Positions 23,081-36,400 of a DNA stretch of 64,000 bases are shown in pieces. Within the stretch, counting starts at the first letter, position 1. Every line of letters begins with the position of its first letter. The translations under genes were made by a program, and so were the position numbers. The notes beneath the pieces were generated by a model, which saw nothing but the letters and a program-made list of their open reading frames with translations, searched no databases and had not been told where the DNA came from. This DNA is from Strigops habroptila (lineage: Eukaryota; Chordata; Aves; Psittaciformes; Psittacidae): positions 65,445,923 to 65,509,922 of the forward strand of contig NC_044278.2 of NCBI RefSeq assembly GCF_004027225.2. Reading direction: 5' to 3'.

Positions 23081-26000
23081 AAAATAATTTCAGTTCATTA
23101 AATGTTTGGTGTCAGAAAGTGGGGTGGTGGTTTCATTATCACATATCTTATTTACTGTAGAATTCCTTCCAAGAGACTGATTTCATCTGACCAAACAAAT
23201 AATATGGCTGATTTATTATCTTTTTCCCTCTACTTTATAATCCATCAAAGCTGGCACAACTTGAGGCATTCCCCTCAACAGTTTATTGTGAGTAAATATT
23301 TCTGAAACTGAATCTTCAATTAGATAAGAGAAGCTTAAAGCAGGACATCAGTTCTTTGCTCTGACAAAGCACATGCCATATCTTCTCTGGAGAGAAGATT
23401 TTTGATTCTTAGACTTATCTTTTAGAATATAAGTGATGTGGGGGTTTAGATTTCCTAGAATTCCAGTGAAGAAGCAGATGGAAACTTGACACATCTGGCT
23501 GTAAAATGTGTTGCCATTTTAGCTGGTTGGCAATTGCAGGATGCATGACAATGTGCAACAGATGTTAGAGTATTAATCACCATGTTTTACTTTCTGTGAT
23601 GAAGTGTTTAGGAGTTATTCGAATGATAAGGCTTGACAGCTCATGTAAGTTGTTTTCATTGTGATGAAGCTAGACAAATAACGTGGCCAAGCTGCTCCAA
23701 ACAGAAGAATAAATTGTCAGAGTTTGTGTGAGGTCTTACTGTTTAAAAAAAAAAAAAAAAAGGCCTAGCAGCTACTTATAGCTACTTCTAAAGGCTGCTT
23801 GGATAATAACCAGGACTAAAATGTCTAAGACTCTGTCCATCAGGGATGGGCTTTCCTCTGAGCGGGGCACTAAGCTTGTTACGACTGCTGATTAGCAACT
23901 AGTGACTTTTGAATTAAGAGAGATTTTCTTGGTGAAGATTAAAATGGAAGTCTCAGTCCTGCAGAGAAGAGGTGCCTTGCTGAAAATGTCAAGCCTAGAA
24001 GACTTTCAGGTTCAGGAAATTAGTTATTTCTCCTGGGGTTTGAAACTGCATTTTTGATTCCTAGTAGAGATAGAAAATAACTCTTCCCACCAAGTCATCT
24101 TCACAAATTGTAATATGAGAAAGAATAATTATTCTTTAATTCCTATTGAAATTATTCATTGCACTGTTTTGATTAGTATTATTCTTCTTTTACTGTGTTT
24201 CTATTACCTATTTTATAAAAGGTGCAAATGAAGACAAATGGGGTGTTCAAAACCACTAACACCAGTTCAGCATATGGAATGATATCACATACAAATGGCA
24301 GTTACAAGGCTTTGAAAATCACCTCTGAGACCTATCATGCCAAGAAACAATGCCACAGGTCCCTTTCAAAAGCAATTTATATTGAAGAGCATTCTTCTAT
24401 GTCTTTGACTATCTTACCAGAGTGTTAAATTATTGCAAGTCCTTTCTGAATTCACATTTCCCAGGGGAATATTTTAAGTTTTAGGATATGAAATTGAACT
24501 TATTCTTGTGCCCCAGCTACTCCTCTTTTTTTCCATGAATTTGAATTGGATGGGCACTTCCCAAAAATGTGTATATAAATATATATATAGCCTTTCTGGA
24601 AATACAGGCAGGGTAATATCTGTGTTTTGAACCATTCTGGAATGTGGGTATGCAGTAGAGCCTGAGCAGTTACATGATGACAGGACTGAGGAAGCTCTGT
24701 ACCTTCCCATAAAAGGAAACATTGACACTTATGGGACTTTACCAGCAGAAATCTGGGTACTGATGACTGTTCAATTGCAGTCATTATTTCTCTGCCCCTA
24801 GGTTTAATGATGGATAACACATTGCTGACAAGTGGGAGTCCAGACTTCCAGACACCTCCAAACGTGCTGATACAGTAAGAAAAAAAAAATAGTGGTCTAT
24901 GAGTAAGATAAGCATCTGCATGAGTCTTTTCAGGTCTCCAAACTTTAATTTTCCTGAAAATCCATTTTTATGAATTGTTAAATAATTGAAGATAAAGAAA
25001 TCCATCTGTATTACTCAAATCCCAGTCTTGGGACTGATTGTTACAAGAGACATAGTTCTATGCTAGACAGCTGCATTGTTGCTTCTCTCATATCACCCTA
25101 TGCCATTGATTTTAATTTAAATCAACTTTTGATAAAAGCAGAAAACTTAAAACAGACTGGACTTTAACATATGAAAGAGAAATATTGGGGAGGGGTATCA
25201 GGAACTTTTAAAGCTTGCATCTTATCACTACTTTTTTTGGGGGGAGGAAAAAGATTTTATTAGTTTGCTGGCATTTCATTTGAGATTGATTCAATAAGAA
25301 TAAGATATTGAAAATTTTCAACTGAATTTTAATAAAAAAGAAAAAGCCATGCAATATTTTTACTAAATATCATTTTACTTCATGTCTGTCACATCCTGTC
25401 AGCTTGTCTTATTCTTCTCTGTTTTGCAAGCCTAGTTTCTACACATGTTAAACAGGATAATGTATACTATATAAAGAGACAGTACCAGAAAACCTTCTGG
25501 AATTTACTGGAGACAGGTAACTCGGCAGAATCAAAAGGAACTTGCACCTGAAAACCTGTAGGTTTTGCCACACCACATAAAGACAGTAACTTCTTTTTTT
25601 GTTTATAGCATAGAAGTTTCACAAAAATGAAACTAGGATTCATAATTTACTGAGACATTCTGGAAATTTTACTCCAAACAAAATAATTGGTCTGACTCAT
25701 CATCACAACTTCTGTGTGATCTGAAAGATTAATCAGTTTTCTCACAGAAACCCTTGCTTTACCACCTCCCAAGATTAGAGTAAAAATATGTCAGGCCATC
25801 TATAATCTTGATATGTTCAAGATATTAAAACCTGAACATTAAATCTAGTCCAGTTAATAAGAATGACTGCAGGCCAGATTTCTTACATATTCAGAAAATA
25901 TACTCGAAGGAGTTAAAAATTGGGTTTTTGTAAAATAAGACCATTTAAACAAATGAAAATGCACAAAACTTCCCTATAAATTCATTTTTCAAATTTAATT

Positions 26001-29000
26001 CTGTAGTGTATTCCCATTCATATCTTTTAGTTAAGATTTTCATATTGACCATATTGATTTTCATATAGATTTCCATATCTGAAAATATTTCATACTTAAT
26101 AGAAAAAAACCACCACTAATAAAGAGATGCACATAATTTTAAACCTAGCATTATATTCTGCAGTGAAGCTAAGGCCCTTCGTATTGCTTTTTTATTATGA
26201 TCTTTGGCAATAAGTTCCCCTTAAAACTGCACACAGCACAAAACAAACACACAAAAATCCCCAAATCCTACAGATAGCGCTAGGTGGACAGAACACGTTT
26301 TCCAGCTGGTGTTTTGTTCTTCAAAGATGGTATTCTTCTGTCTTGGTTCATTGTGTCTGACAGTATTAGAGTCTTTCCTCTACGCTTCTGTAATTCTAAG
26401 GAGTAAGGTTATGCATTCCTTAGTTAACATTTATTTGGACTTTACCTGACCTTTGTCTGTATTAAAGACCATGGAAATAAACCTTCAATACGTATGCCCT
26501 GCTTTTATTGCTAATATTGGCTGAAATAGGCTATACTAATGGTGTAAATGAACACATGAAACTAAACAGACTGTTTAAAATCAGTTGCATTTTATTTTTT
26601 TTTATGTCAGTGTAGAATATATGCATTCATACAAATCACTGAAGATTAATTTATAGCAGTGCCAAGAAATAAACACTGCCAAAGTCCAATTCATCCAAGT
26701 TGATGTAGATACCTACTTCACGATAAGATAACTTTTACTGTCAAAGTACTTATTTCTCTGCAGTGGCTATGGAGGGACCCAAAAGTGACCACCTCAGAAA
26801 TAAATATGTGCAAGATAGTTGTCTGCATTTGATCAGATGAATCATAACTCAGGAGTCGACCTGATCAAATTTAAGTGTTACAGGTCTAGGCAAAAAACAT
26901 CTAGTTTTCTATCTGTTTTGACAGAAAATCAGAAAACATAATTATTTTTTAATAATTTAAGCTGGTTAAAATACCATCTTGACTTTTGTATTTGGCATCA
27001 TTTGTTTTTCATGATGTTACCTTTGCTTTGATTTCTATGTATATCACTAAAAAAAAAGTAAAAATAAAGTTAAAAAAATAGTGTATATCTCCTTTTAATG
27101 GAATACAAGAGTGAATGAAGATTTTAGGTATACCTCTATCTGTAATCATTACTGAATTTATTTACCACTCCGAAACTTATTTAAGCATGTTAAGTATCAA
27201 CTCAAAATACCCTTAGGAAATTCAATAGAAATTATGTCAAACATGATTCCTAGCAATAGCTAAAGACAATCATGTAGTCCCTTTCAACAAACGTGCATCA
27301 TCCATCAAATTCATGAGCAGATGTCTTCAACAGCTAAGCTAAGCTAACAAAAACACATATAGCCATGTCATTCATGACATGATTCTGATTCCAACTCATT
27401 TTTCCCCCATCACACCATAAATTGCTAGCACCACTTTTTTAGGTTAAACTGCTTGTAAGATCTTAATTTATTATAAAAAACATTTTGTTAGTTTCTTGGT
27501 CTGTTTCTTTTTTTTTTTTTTTCTTTTTTTCCAAAATGTATTTTCATTTTTGCTTCATAAAATCAATGCAGTATTCTTCATTTAGAGATTTCAGTAAGAT
27601 TGAAAAGTAGCTCTCATAAATGCCATAATTCTGAATAGTTAAGTTCCTTTGCTACTTTCTACCCTTAAATTTTTTTTCACCTGTAAAAACTGTGGAGATT
27701 TTTCACATATACACGATTTTAATTTCAGACAAGAACCAGCAAAAAATAGAAAGTTTTTTGAACATGATTGAAGACATATTTGAAAGTATTATTAAAGGAG
27801 TTCCAGAAACTAAATGAAACCAAAATGAGAGCTAATACTTGACAAGTAGAGATGCTGTACATTCTCAAAATAATTAGGTATGCAGAAAAAATGATAAATC
27901 AATCCTGCGAATGACCTGGTAAAATGGGAGGAAGTTATTGGATGTTTGGGACAATCATGTTAATGGAAGAATTATGAATTTTGGTGTATTGCTTTAAAAA
28001 AAGTATTTTTTGTGATAGAGTTGAGGATGACTGGAAAAAAAACAAACCAAACCAAATAACATTACAACATTATAGATCCTGATAAGATTATTTTTGCAGA
28101 GCTTAAATAAGGAAGAATGACAAAATTAAAAAAAAAAGGGGCAGGGGATTGATTCTATAGAAAGTGTATAAACTTATCCTCTACTAAGATTGTGTGGAGG
28201 TAAAGCCCTTTATGGAAGTTTGTAAATTGTGTGTCCATCCCACCCTTCAACCAGTGCTCAGGAATTAAGAGTTCATAGAGTGAGTAATTGTCCTGAATAT
28301 TCAGAAAAAGATAAATGAAGAATGTGTCTCTTTGTATGTTTTGGCTGAACATGCATTGCAATTAAATGAAATAGGTTTTGTAAAATAAACTCAGCTGAGC
28401 CAGATGGATGTCATTTAATATGGGGTTTATATATCTGCACATATATATTTTTAACATTCTGAGTGTTAGCTAATTTTCTTGTCTCAAAATACATAGGTTC
28501 TGGTGATGGGTACAAGAAAAGTCTCCAGTCTGGTTAGGAGAGTATAAACTAATTGAAAACAATTGCGTATCAGTTTCCTATGTCCAGCTGAGATACCAGT
28601 AAACATACCTGCTATGAGGTTATTGCATCTTCAATCTTAAGATTCCAGGTGCTCATAAGTACTTGTTCATCTTCTCTTAAGTTGCATGAAGTGACTAGTT
28701 CTCTTTGAGCATAAGCACAGCTGTAGCAAGTGTTAGAATATTCTTGTCTTTATTTTCACCAACACATTTTACAGTAAGAGTCACAGCTTTTCATTGTTGA
28801 TGATGGCCTTCAAGCTTTCCTTATGTTTGTCAAAAGCGATTAAGGTGTATAGGACACCAGGACAAAAGAAAATCACAATAAATATTGATGATACAAATTA
28901 CCTACGTGAACAAGGTAGAAAAAAATATATTTTTTAATTAGCAATATTAAACTGTTATTTAATTCAACTCCAATGAAAAACAATGCAACTTCGGATGTGA

Positions 29001-29583
29001 AAATAAAAAAGTTACTCAAACACTTCACAGGATTGAAAACTTAAGTACATCAAAATGAGAAATGTGCTAGATTATCACTGCAGACAACTCAGTGTACATC
29101 TGTGGTCAAAAATAATCAAGATGGTAGGTTGCATAAGCAAACAAACAACGAATAAGGTAGAGAATATTATAATTCCATAATACTAACATAATAATCCCCT
29201 AATAATAATATAATTCCCTAAAATTCAGTGATGCAATTTCATCTAGAATACATTGCCTTGTACTAATCTCATCAGTTCCAAACGAAAAGCAGCAAGAAAG
29301 CTGTTTGAGAAGGGTGAGAAGAATAAAAAGAATGGCAAAGACCTTCCGTTGACTCTTATATGGAGATAAGATGTGAAGCATTGGTCTTGATTGACAAGAT
29401 ATTTGAAAAAAAAAAACCCAGGGAAGTTGCATACCTCAGGGCCCACAGTCACTTGATACAGTTTGGTATAGCTGCCGTAACTACCCTCCACCTGGACTTG
29501 AGCTGAGGAGCCCAGGAGAAGCAGCGAGGAAAACAAATGGTCATTTGTTTTCTATGCTTGTTGTAAAGGAGTGAAGGAGATAG
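23081..29583. other. Unique AT-rich intergenic DNA
   Basis: No gene was recognised in about 6.5 kb; ORFs are short. A possible retrocopy-like 3' end (AATAAA at 23708-23713 followed by an A17 run at 23745-23761) is noted. Poly-T/C is present near 27508-27531. Confidence 0.55.
23745..23761 (+). repeat. Poly-A run downstream of an AATAAA
   Basis: Seventeen A residues lie 31 nt after an AATAAA hexamer. This may be the tail of a very old processed retrocopy or just a homopolymer; the upstream sequence is not a protein I recognise. Confidence 0.5.
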
Positions 29584-32100
29584 TGTTCTGGGTTCAGCTC
29601 AGACTAGTACAATGTCTAGTCAGGCCCAAAACACAAAGACAGACACTGTACCTGAAGGAAGGAAGGGAATCCTCCCAGTGCACAGCCTGCCAGCCAAACT
29701 GAAGTCAAGAAAACAGCAGCTGCCAGTCTGCATCTCAGCAGCTACACCCCCATCATCACCCATATGTGCTGAGACCACAGCTAATGTTGTTTTCCTGTCC
29801 ATAGGTCTCCTGAATAAGACTGGCCTTGACAGCACCCAAACATGGCAGCAAACAACCCCACTAAGTGCTCCAGCTGGTTGGCACCATCTTTAAAAATGGT
29901 ACTGCATCACAGTTAGACAGCAGCACATTTCTTCCACATTCTCCTAGAAGTGCATTTAGAAAAAAACAGTCTTTCCTGAATTTGTCTCCACCTGTAGAAT
30001 ACTGCTGCTGCCACAACTTATTCTCTGTGTCTACCCTTTTCCCTCATACAAGCTGTGTGACTGCATCTGATGTTCTTAGCACAACCACAGGATTATTCTA
30101 GACACTGGCCTGAAAGGGACGGAAATGGTTCCAGGCAAACAGCACAAATTGAGAGCTGGAGCCCATATGAAGTGACCCACTGGGCACTCTGGACTGTCTT
30201 TCTCTTTCGCAAGGTGATTATGGCAGGGAGTGGAGTGGCTCAAGGCATTAACTGAAGATCAGAAGAAAGGGAGCACCTTCATGGTAGATAAGATTCTGCT
30301 CCTGACTGAGCATTCTTGCTCCCAAAAGAGGGCCTTACCTCATTGGGAAGGGTGCCAGAGGTACATCCTCAGTGACTCCTCCCAAGCAGGAGCCTACCAC
30401 AGTGCTAGTGCCACCCACGGACTGTTTGCCTTGAGATGAAAGACACCACACATTACCCCTCACATTCCTTTTTATTGATTTTCCAAAGTCTGGATGGCTT
30501 TCTTGCATGCTTTTTCCTCTTCCCAAATTCTAACATTGATTTTTGTCAAAGAAAAGTTTGACATAGTTCAGATTTGTGTTAAAGCCTTTGTTAAAATAGA
30601 AGTTGCTGTCTACTGAGATGTGCAGGTGTCTTCGTAGAGGTGCTCTAGGTAGAGATCAAAGACATAGGGTTATTGATGGGATGTGAATGGAGAGAACAAT
30701 CATGACATTGCCCTGCACGTTGAGCACCTCTAGCAGGGGAAAGATAGGAATTATTTTTTCTGTCTGTGTAAAATGTGGAGGAAAGAAGAGAGATAAAGAA
30801 AAGTTGTGGATAAATAATGATCAAGGGAACAGCAGTAAGCAGGCCATGACTCTGTAGATCTTAGGGAAAGGGGATGAGTTGGGAAGGATGCAGGCAGGAA
30901 AACTCTGAACAAAAGACCATGGAAAGATGAATGGAGAAGCCAGGAAGTGGCAATGATTCCCAGCGCAAGAAGTGTACGAAAGGAAGAGGAGTCAAATTCA
31001 CTTTTTGACAGCTGTTGGTGGAAGGCTGAAAGCCTTCTCCAGTTGTTCTTGAGAACTTCAGTGAAGCTACACCCTGCTCAGATAGCTACATGCACATTCC
31101 CATCCCCTTGTCACTCACTTCTGGGGCAGACATAAAAGAGCTGAAGGATCCTGTCCAGCTATGATGCCTCCTGTCAGAATGGCTTGTAAGCATCCTTGTG
31201 CATAGAGTAAGAGTTAATGATTCAGTTAGCACTAAGGTCCATGTTGTCGAACCTGTCTCTCAAGACTAACCTTTCTTCAATCAGGTGGCTGAATGCAGAT
31301 TTCTCCAAGACTTATCAGGACTGAAGTGAGCAAAGTTTGTGATTGTCCTCAAGTAACTTCAGAACTCACAACTGTAATGAGCAGGTAACGTGTCCTGATG
31401 AAGAACAGACCATACATAAGCGGATACTTTTAACAAGGTTTGCCCTTTTGCCTCACCTGTGGAGAGCAGAGTATGTTGAGGTATCTGGTGTGATGGGATT
31501 CATGGGCACAGCTAACAGTGCTGGCCGCAAAGACTGTTTTTCTAGAAAAGACTTTGGATAGTCAGAGGCAGCAAAGGTCCAGAAGGTGATGGCAACTTAT
31601 TTCTCTACTTGGGTGGACTTAACGGATGGCTAGAGCTCTCTGCAAAGAATGATTCTGGAACATGGATATTCTGCACCCACTTCTGATCATCCTGTTTGCT
31701 GCCCCACATATCCCACCAGTGGGGCACTGTCTCCAGAGTGCCAGATCTCCATTCCGGGAGACAGATATTGTGTGCAAGGTAACATCTGCACCCTGCACCT
31801 AGACACAGCACAGACCGCTAATTTGGGCATGTGGTGCATGCAGGTAAAACTTGTCTGCCATGCATGGGCCAAAGAACAGCATGAAGATCTTGTGGAATAT
31901 GCTTTGTGAGATCACAGGGCCTGTGCCAGCCAACTAGCAGTTGGGACAAGAATACTTTGTTTTGGGAGACTATGAAGGTAATACAAAGGATGGGTAGACA
32001 GTGAGCTTTCATATTCTTAGTGCAGAATTGGTCAGTGAAACGTGTATATTGTGTAGTTAGTAGTCATAGTCCAAGCAGAGACAATTACAGTGACAGGGGC
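29584..32100. other. Unidentified block, less AT-rich than its flanks
   Basis: Base composition changes visibly at both ends: the flanks are AT-rich, while this block has many CAG/CTG-containing words and longer overlapping ORFs (up to 93 codons at 29612-29893 +, 86 codons at 31649-31909 +). The left edge TGTTCTGGGTTCAGCT differs by one base from the first 16 bases of the solo LTR at 3680. No LTR body, primer-binding site, RT, protease or integrase motif follows that I can recognise, and no target duplication was found. It could be a very old retroelement interior, a lineage-specific repeat, or unique DNA. Function unknown. Confidence 0.35.
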
Positions 32101-33350
32101 AGTGAATTCTTGAAAGGAATAAGTGGAGTGCATGCATAATTTCAAAGAAGTTTTCCAAAACAGGTAATCTCTTACAGCAGTTCTTAGTTAAGAGAAGTAA
32201 AAAAAGGAGCAGTTAACACAGTGATTGCCACTACTCCTGACTGATACAGACTTTGCTCAGCAATTTATACTCCTCAAATTAGAGTACTGCAAGATCTTCT
32301 ACTCAGAATCCTTACAGAGCATTTCAATGGTTCTGCTCATGCAAAAAGTCAGGCAAACAATCTTTATGATCAAATAATGAAAGTGCCCTGTTATTCAAGC
32401 AGCAATGCTATTATAGTCTATCTATAGAAAGAGGAAGAGGGCGGGGGAAATGGACACATACATAAGATATATTTGCATCAGCAAGGAGGAAAAAGGTGAA
32501 TTTATACAGAAGTAGCGAAAACAGGACAGCTGGAAAATCCCTAACAAAGTGCTAACGTATAATTAGGTCTGCAGGAATAATAACACACTATTTACTTGAT
32601 TTGTTTTTCATGTCTGAGATATTTTTTTTAACTGATCATGGGCTCCTGAAATGTCTGTGGTTCATATTTATTTAATAACTACTTTCCACATTTGATAGCT
32701 TATTCAGAAATTTTATATTGTCAAAACATGTTTGTTCAGACAAGATACAGGATGTGGCTTTTCTTCCTGGGTTAGAAAGCCCTTCCAACAAATGCTTCTC
32801 TATATTTCCTATTTCATCATTCATTTCCTGTGAATGTTTGTGCTGGAAAGTAAGTCAGTTAAAAATCTCTAGGAAGGCTGCATGAACTCATAGAAAGCAG
32901 TTATTTAAGAATTCTAATTAAAAATTGGCTTTGTTTTGCATTATATGCTTACTCATGAATAGTGGAATATTGGCAAAACCAGTCAAGATGGGTTGATAAT
33001 AGGAGAGAAAATAAACCATTAGGGTCCAATGCAGTGAATTAATCAGGCTTGCTTACTTTCTGGAACTGTAAACCAAAGTATTATTTCTATAAAAAAAATA
33101 AATTGCTTAACAAATATTTGGAAGTAAGTCAAGAAGTCTGAAATTTTGTCCAGATTTTTCAGGAAGTAAAAAACCCCCAGAATTTAGTTTTGCACCTTAT
33201 CCTACAGCTTTATAAGTTCTCCCACTTGAAGTAGCCTTTCACTTCTGCACTATTTGCGTATTCTCAGATCTCCATTTAAAACAAACATAGTCTTTTCACT
33301 GAATGGTTTGAAAATTGAGGGCCTTCATGCATATTTTTTAAATTATATTT
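32101..33350. other. Unique AT-rich DNA
   Basis: No gene or recognisable repeat. Confidence 0.5.
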
Positions 33351-33405
33351 GAGTGAGTGAGCAGCTGAGTGGTTCTGAGTTACTGGCTCAGCTAAAACCA
33401 TGACA
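33351..33405 (+). mobile_element. Remnant 3' end of an ERVL-type LTR
   Basis: GAGTGAGTGAGCAGCTG, TGGTTCTGAGTTACTGGCT and AAAACCATGACA match, with few differences, the last roughly 50 bases of the intact LTR at 3680-4252 (GAGTGAGTGGC, TGGTTCTGAGTTACCGGCT, AAACCACGACA). The upstream part of the LTR is absent, so this is a truncated relic. Confidence 0.7.
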
Positions 33406-36400
33406 AACATGATAAAAACATAATAAAGTATGTTGTCATTTCATGTGAACCATCATATTTTTAATATATTTTATTAATCTTCACTATTAATTTCCCCAGA
33501 CCTAAGTTGTAATAGCCACACAGTTCATCCATGCTCGGAGAGCAAAAGATAAATGGATTTATAGAGAAAAAAACCCCAAACATAATGGCGAAGTTATTTA
33601 TGGAATGATAATTCTTCATACCATTTTGCAGCTTTCTGAAAAATATCCATCAGTCATTTAGTCTGATATTGAGATGATACACATTTGTAGATAAAATTAC
33701 AAGAGATGTATGCCAACAACGATTGTATAGACGTGTAGGTCTTTGTAATATGATAGGGACTTCTGAACTATATTTCTGATTCATCCTTCTAAATACATGT
33801 ATTTTCTAGGAGAACAAGAGATTAAAAAGAGGCAGAAATAAAGTTAGCTTATTTATGGGAAAGCAAAACATAACAAGAAATTCAGGCTTTATATTTATAC
33901 AGGCAGAGGAATTAACTTTTTGTAAATTAATCCAGATAGATAGTTTTAATTAATATCAAATTTTATACTCTGCCCACCTTGCCAGCTTAAAGGGTAAGCT
34001 TTGAGAAATATTTATCTGGGCAGATGTCTCACCAAGGTATTTGTAAAGAAATATATCCAAGATTTATGCAGTCCTTTCAAAATGAACATTGTTTAGTTTG
34101 TTTTGTAATTAAGAACATAATTGAAAATACAATTGTTTGAACTATTAATAAGGCCCAAACTGTCTGTGTGTTATCCATTCTGAATAACTCTTTCTTTCAT
34201 GTTTAGAATGAGAACAGAGAGACTACATACGAAATTCCTATAGCTCCACTGATGGAAATGATCTAGTAATAAAGTATCCAAGTTTGTATCTACAGCACCT
34301 TATTTATAATTTAAATATTTCATGTTTCTGTATTAGAATTATATTTTATATTTGCTTGTTGTTACATCAGAATAATGACAGAACCAGTTTTTGCTGCATA
34401 CAGAATGCTTGTGCTCCTCCTTGGTGCACAAACATGGATTAATTTAGGAACTGAAAAACTACTAAATTAGGAACAACTGAGGAAGCTTAATTCCATACAA
34501 GAAAATCTACTGTGAACCCTAAGGTGGTTTTACATTCCCTTGCTTTTCCTTCTGCCTAAAACTAAGTATGTTTGGACAATACATGCATAGCATCTATGGA
34601 AATACTTTCAAAGGGTGAAACTCCTTCACCAAACCCTCAAATTTAGATTCTGTGCTGTGATGGTAGCCTGGAGTCGTTACATGTGTGGAAGGGAAAGAAA
34701 TTCCTAAATTCCTCTTAGGTTTGTGCTTTTTGCTTTTCAATAGCTCAAAAATTTTGTAATGATATCAACAACTACAGGTAGGTGAGTGGCATAAACTGTG
34801 ACACTTGCTCATAGTCAAGAGCAGATTACCTTTCCCATCTCTTCCCAAAAACAGTTGACTGCATGTGTTTATGGTGAACATACAGTTTTCATTCTTCATA
34901 ATGCAAAATTTCTAACAGACACAGTTAATGCCTAAAAGCTAACTTTTCATTATGTTCTTGCTTGCATTGGTGCCTCAGGAAAACAAGAAAATATTGTGCA
35001 TGTACAATTTTGTACATTAAATGAAGAGCAGCATTCTCAAATGCATCTGAAACTAAAAGCTTTAATTTTCATACCTCAAATAACTTGGGCACTGGAGAGC
35101 TAAACTTTAATGCTCTGAATCACCCTGAAAGAGCTTTTCCTTTTTTTTTCTTGGCAAGTAGGAGGAAAGTCTTCATTGGGCTAAAATTCGCTCCTATAAA
35201 ATAATTCCTGCTTCCCCCAAGAACCACCAGTGTATGTGCTTCTACTATTACAGCACCTAAAGACTGAGAAAGTTGCCTAGGAAATATGACAAAGCCTCTA
35301 AAGTAAAGTTATGTAAAGTACAAAGACTAGTTTTGCGCCTCAGTAGAATGCAATAAACATTCAGTCACCTACATACTGCCTAAACATCTGGTTAACTTTT
35401 AACACCTGATTAACTTTTCTGAAATGCCTGATATTAAAAATATTCCATCATTTCTGGAGTACTCATTTGTTTACTTGTAGCATCATCACTTGAATGGTAG
35501 ACAAATTGCAATTAAGAAATGAAGCTTCTGTCAGGGTGCTACTAAAAACAATGTAATTTTCAAGTCCTAACTCCACATTTCTGAGTGGGATTTCTCCATC
35601 AAGAACTTTAACTTAACTTCTCCATATCACTGTATATATAAAGCAAAATAAATTCTTCACAATTCTTGTCCCTTCTTTCTGCCACCTCTTAACCTAGCTA
35701 TGTTGGTTTTGCTTTTCAAATACATTAAGACAGGAGTATATTCATTCCACTTGTAAACTTAAAATCTGAAGTCCAAATGCTCATCTAATTTGGTCTGCCC
35801 TGACACCTTTTATGGGCAACACAAGTTTCACTGGTTTGAATCCCCAAATCTGCCTTGTTTAGTCAATCTAGTCACTGCAGAAAATTCAGACTGACAAAAA
35901 AAGAATGCAGATTTCACAGCAGTTGATAAATAAGGAAGCCAGAAACATTTATTTTAATAATAATAAGTAAATAAATAAACACCACCCCCCCAAAACCAAA
36001 CAACCCAGTGAAAAAGAAAAGCAATAGTTTTCCATTTCAAAAAGGAGTCTCCAAGTCTCCAAGTTTCAGTAATGTCAGTATGAATTACAGTCTACTCCTT
36101 GACTAGATCTTTACTACCATAACATGCTTACCCTTCCTGCTCCTGTGTGTCTATTAACCACCTATTACATCTTCTCTTGATTTTAATTTATGTGCCTCGC
36201 ACGTCAGGGACTCTGGTGAAGAGTCTTAAACCTCTTTTGGCACGAATCTAAACCAGCTCCCTCCTGAGGCTCTGTGAACAGACAAGAGAGACAGAGGTTT
36301 TTCTGCAGGGTGATGCAGGGAAGGGGTCTAATTAAAAGTGTTGCCTGCAAAGGAGACTATCTCTCCACACTGACCAAGCAAGGACTTCAGAGATATTAAC

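Noticed and set aside
29584..33405. A complete provirus bounded by the LTR-like start at 29584 and the LTR 3' end at 33405
   Set aside because: The flanking bases (GATAG and AACAT) do not form a target duplication, no LTR body follows the start, and the right half is ordinary AT-rich DNA. More likely unrelated fragments.
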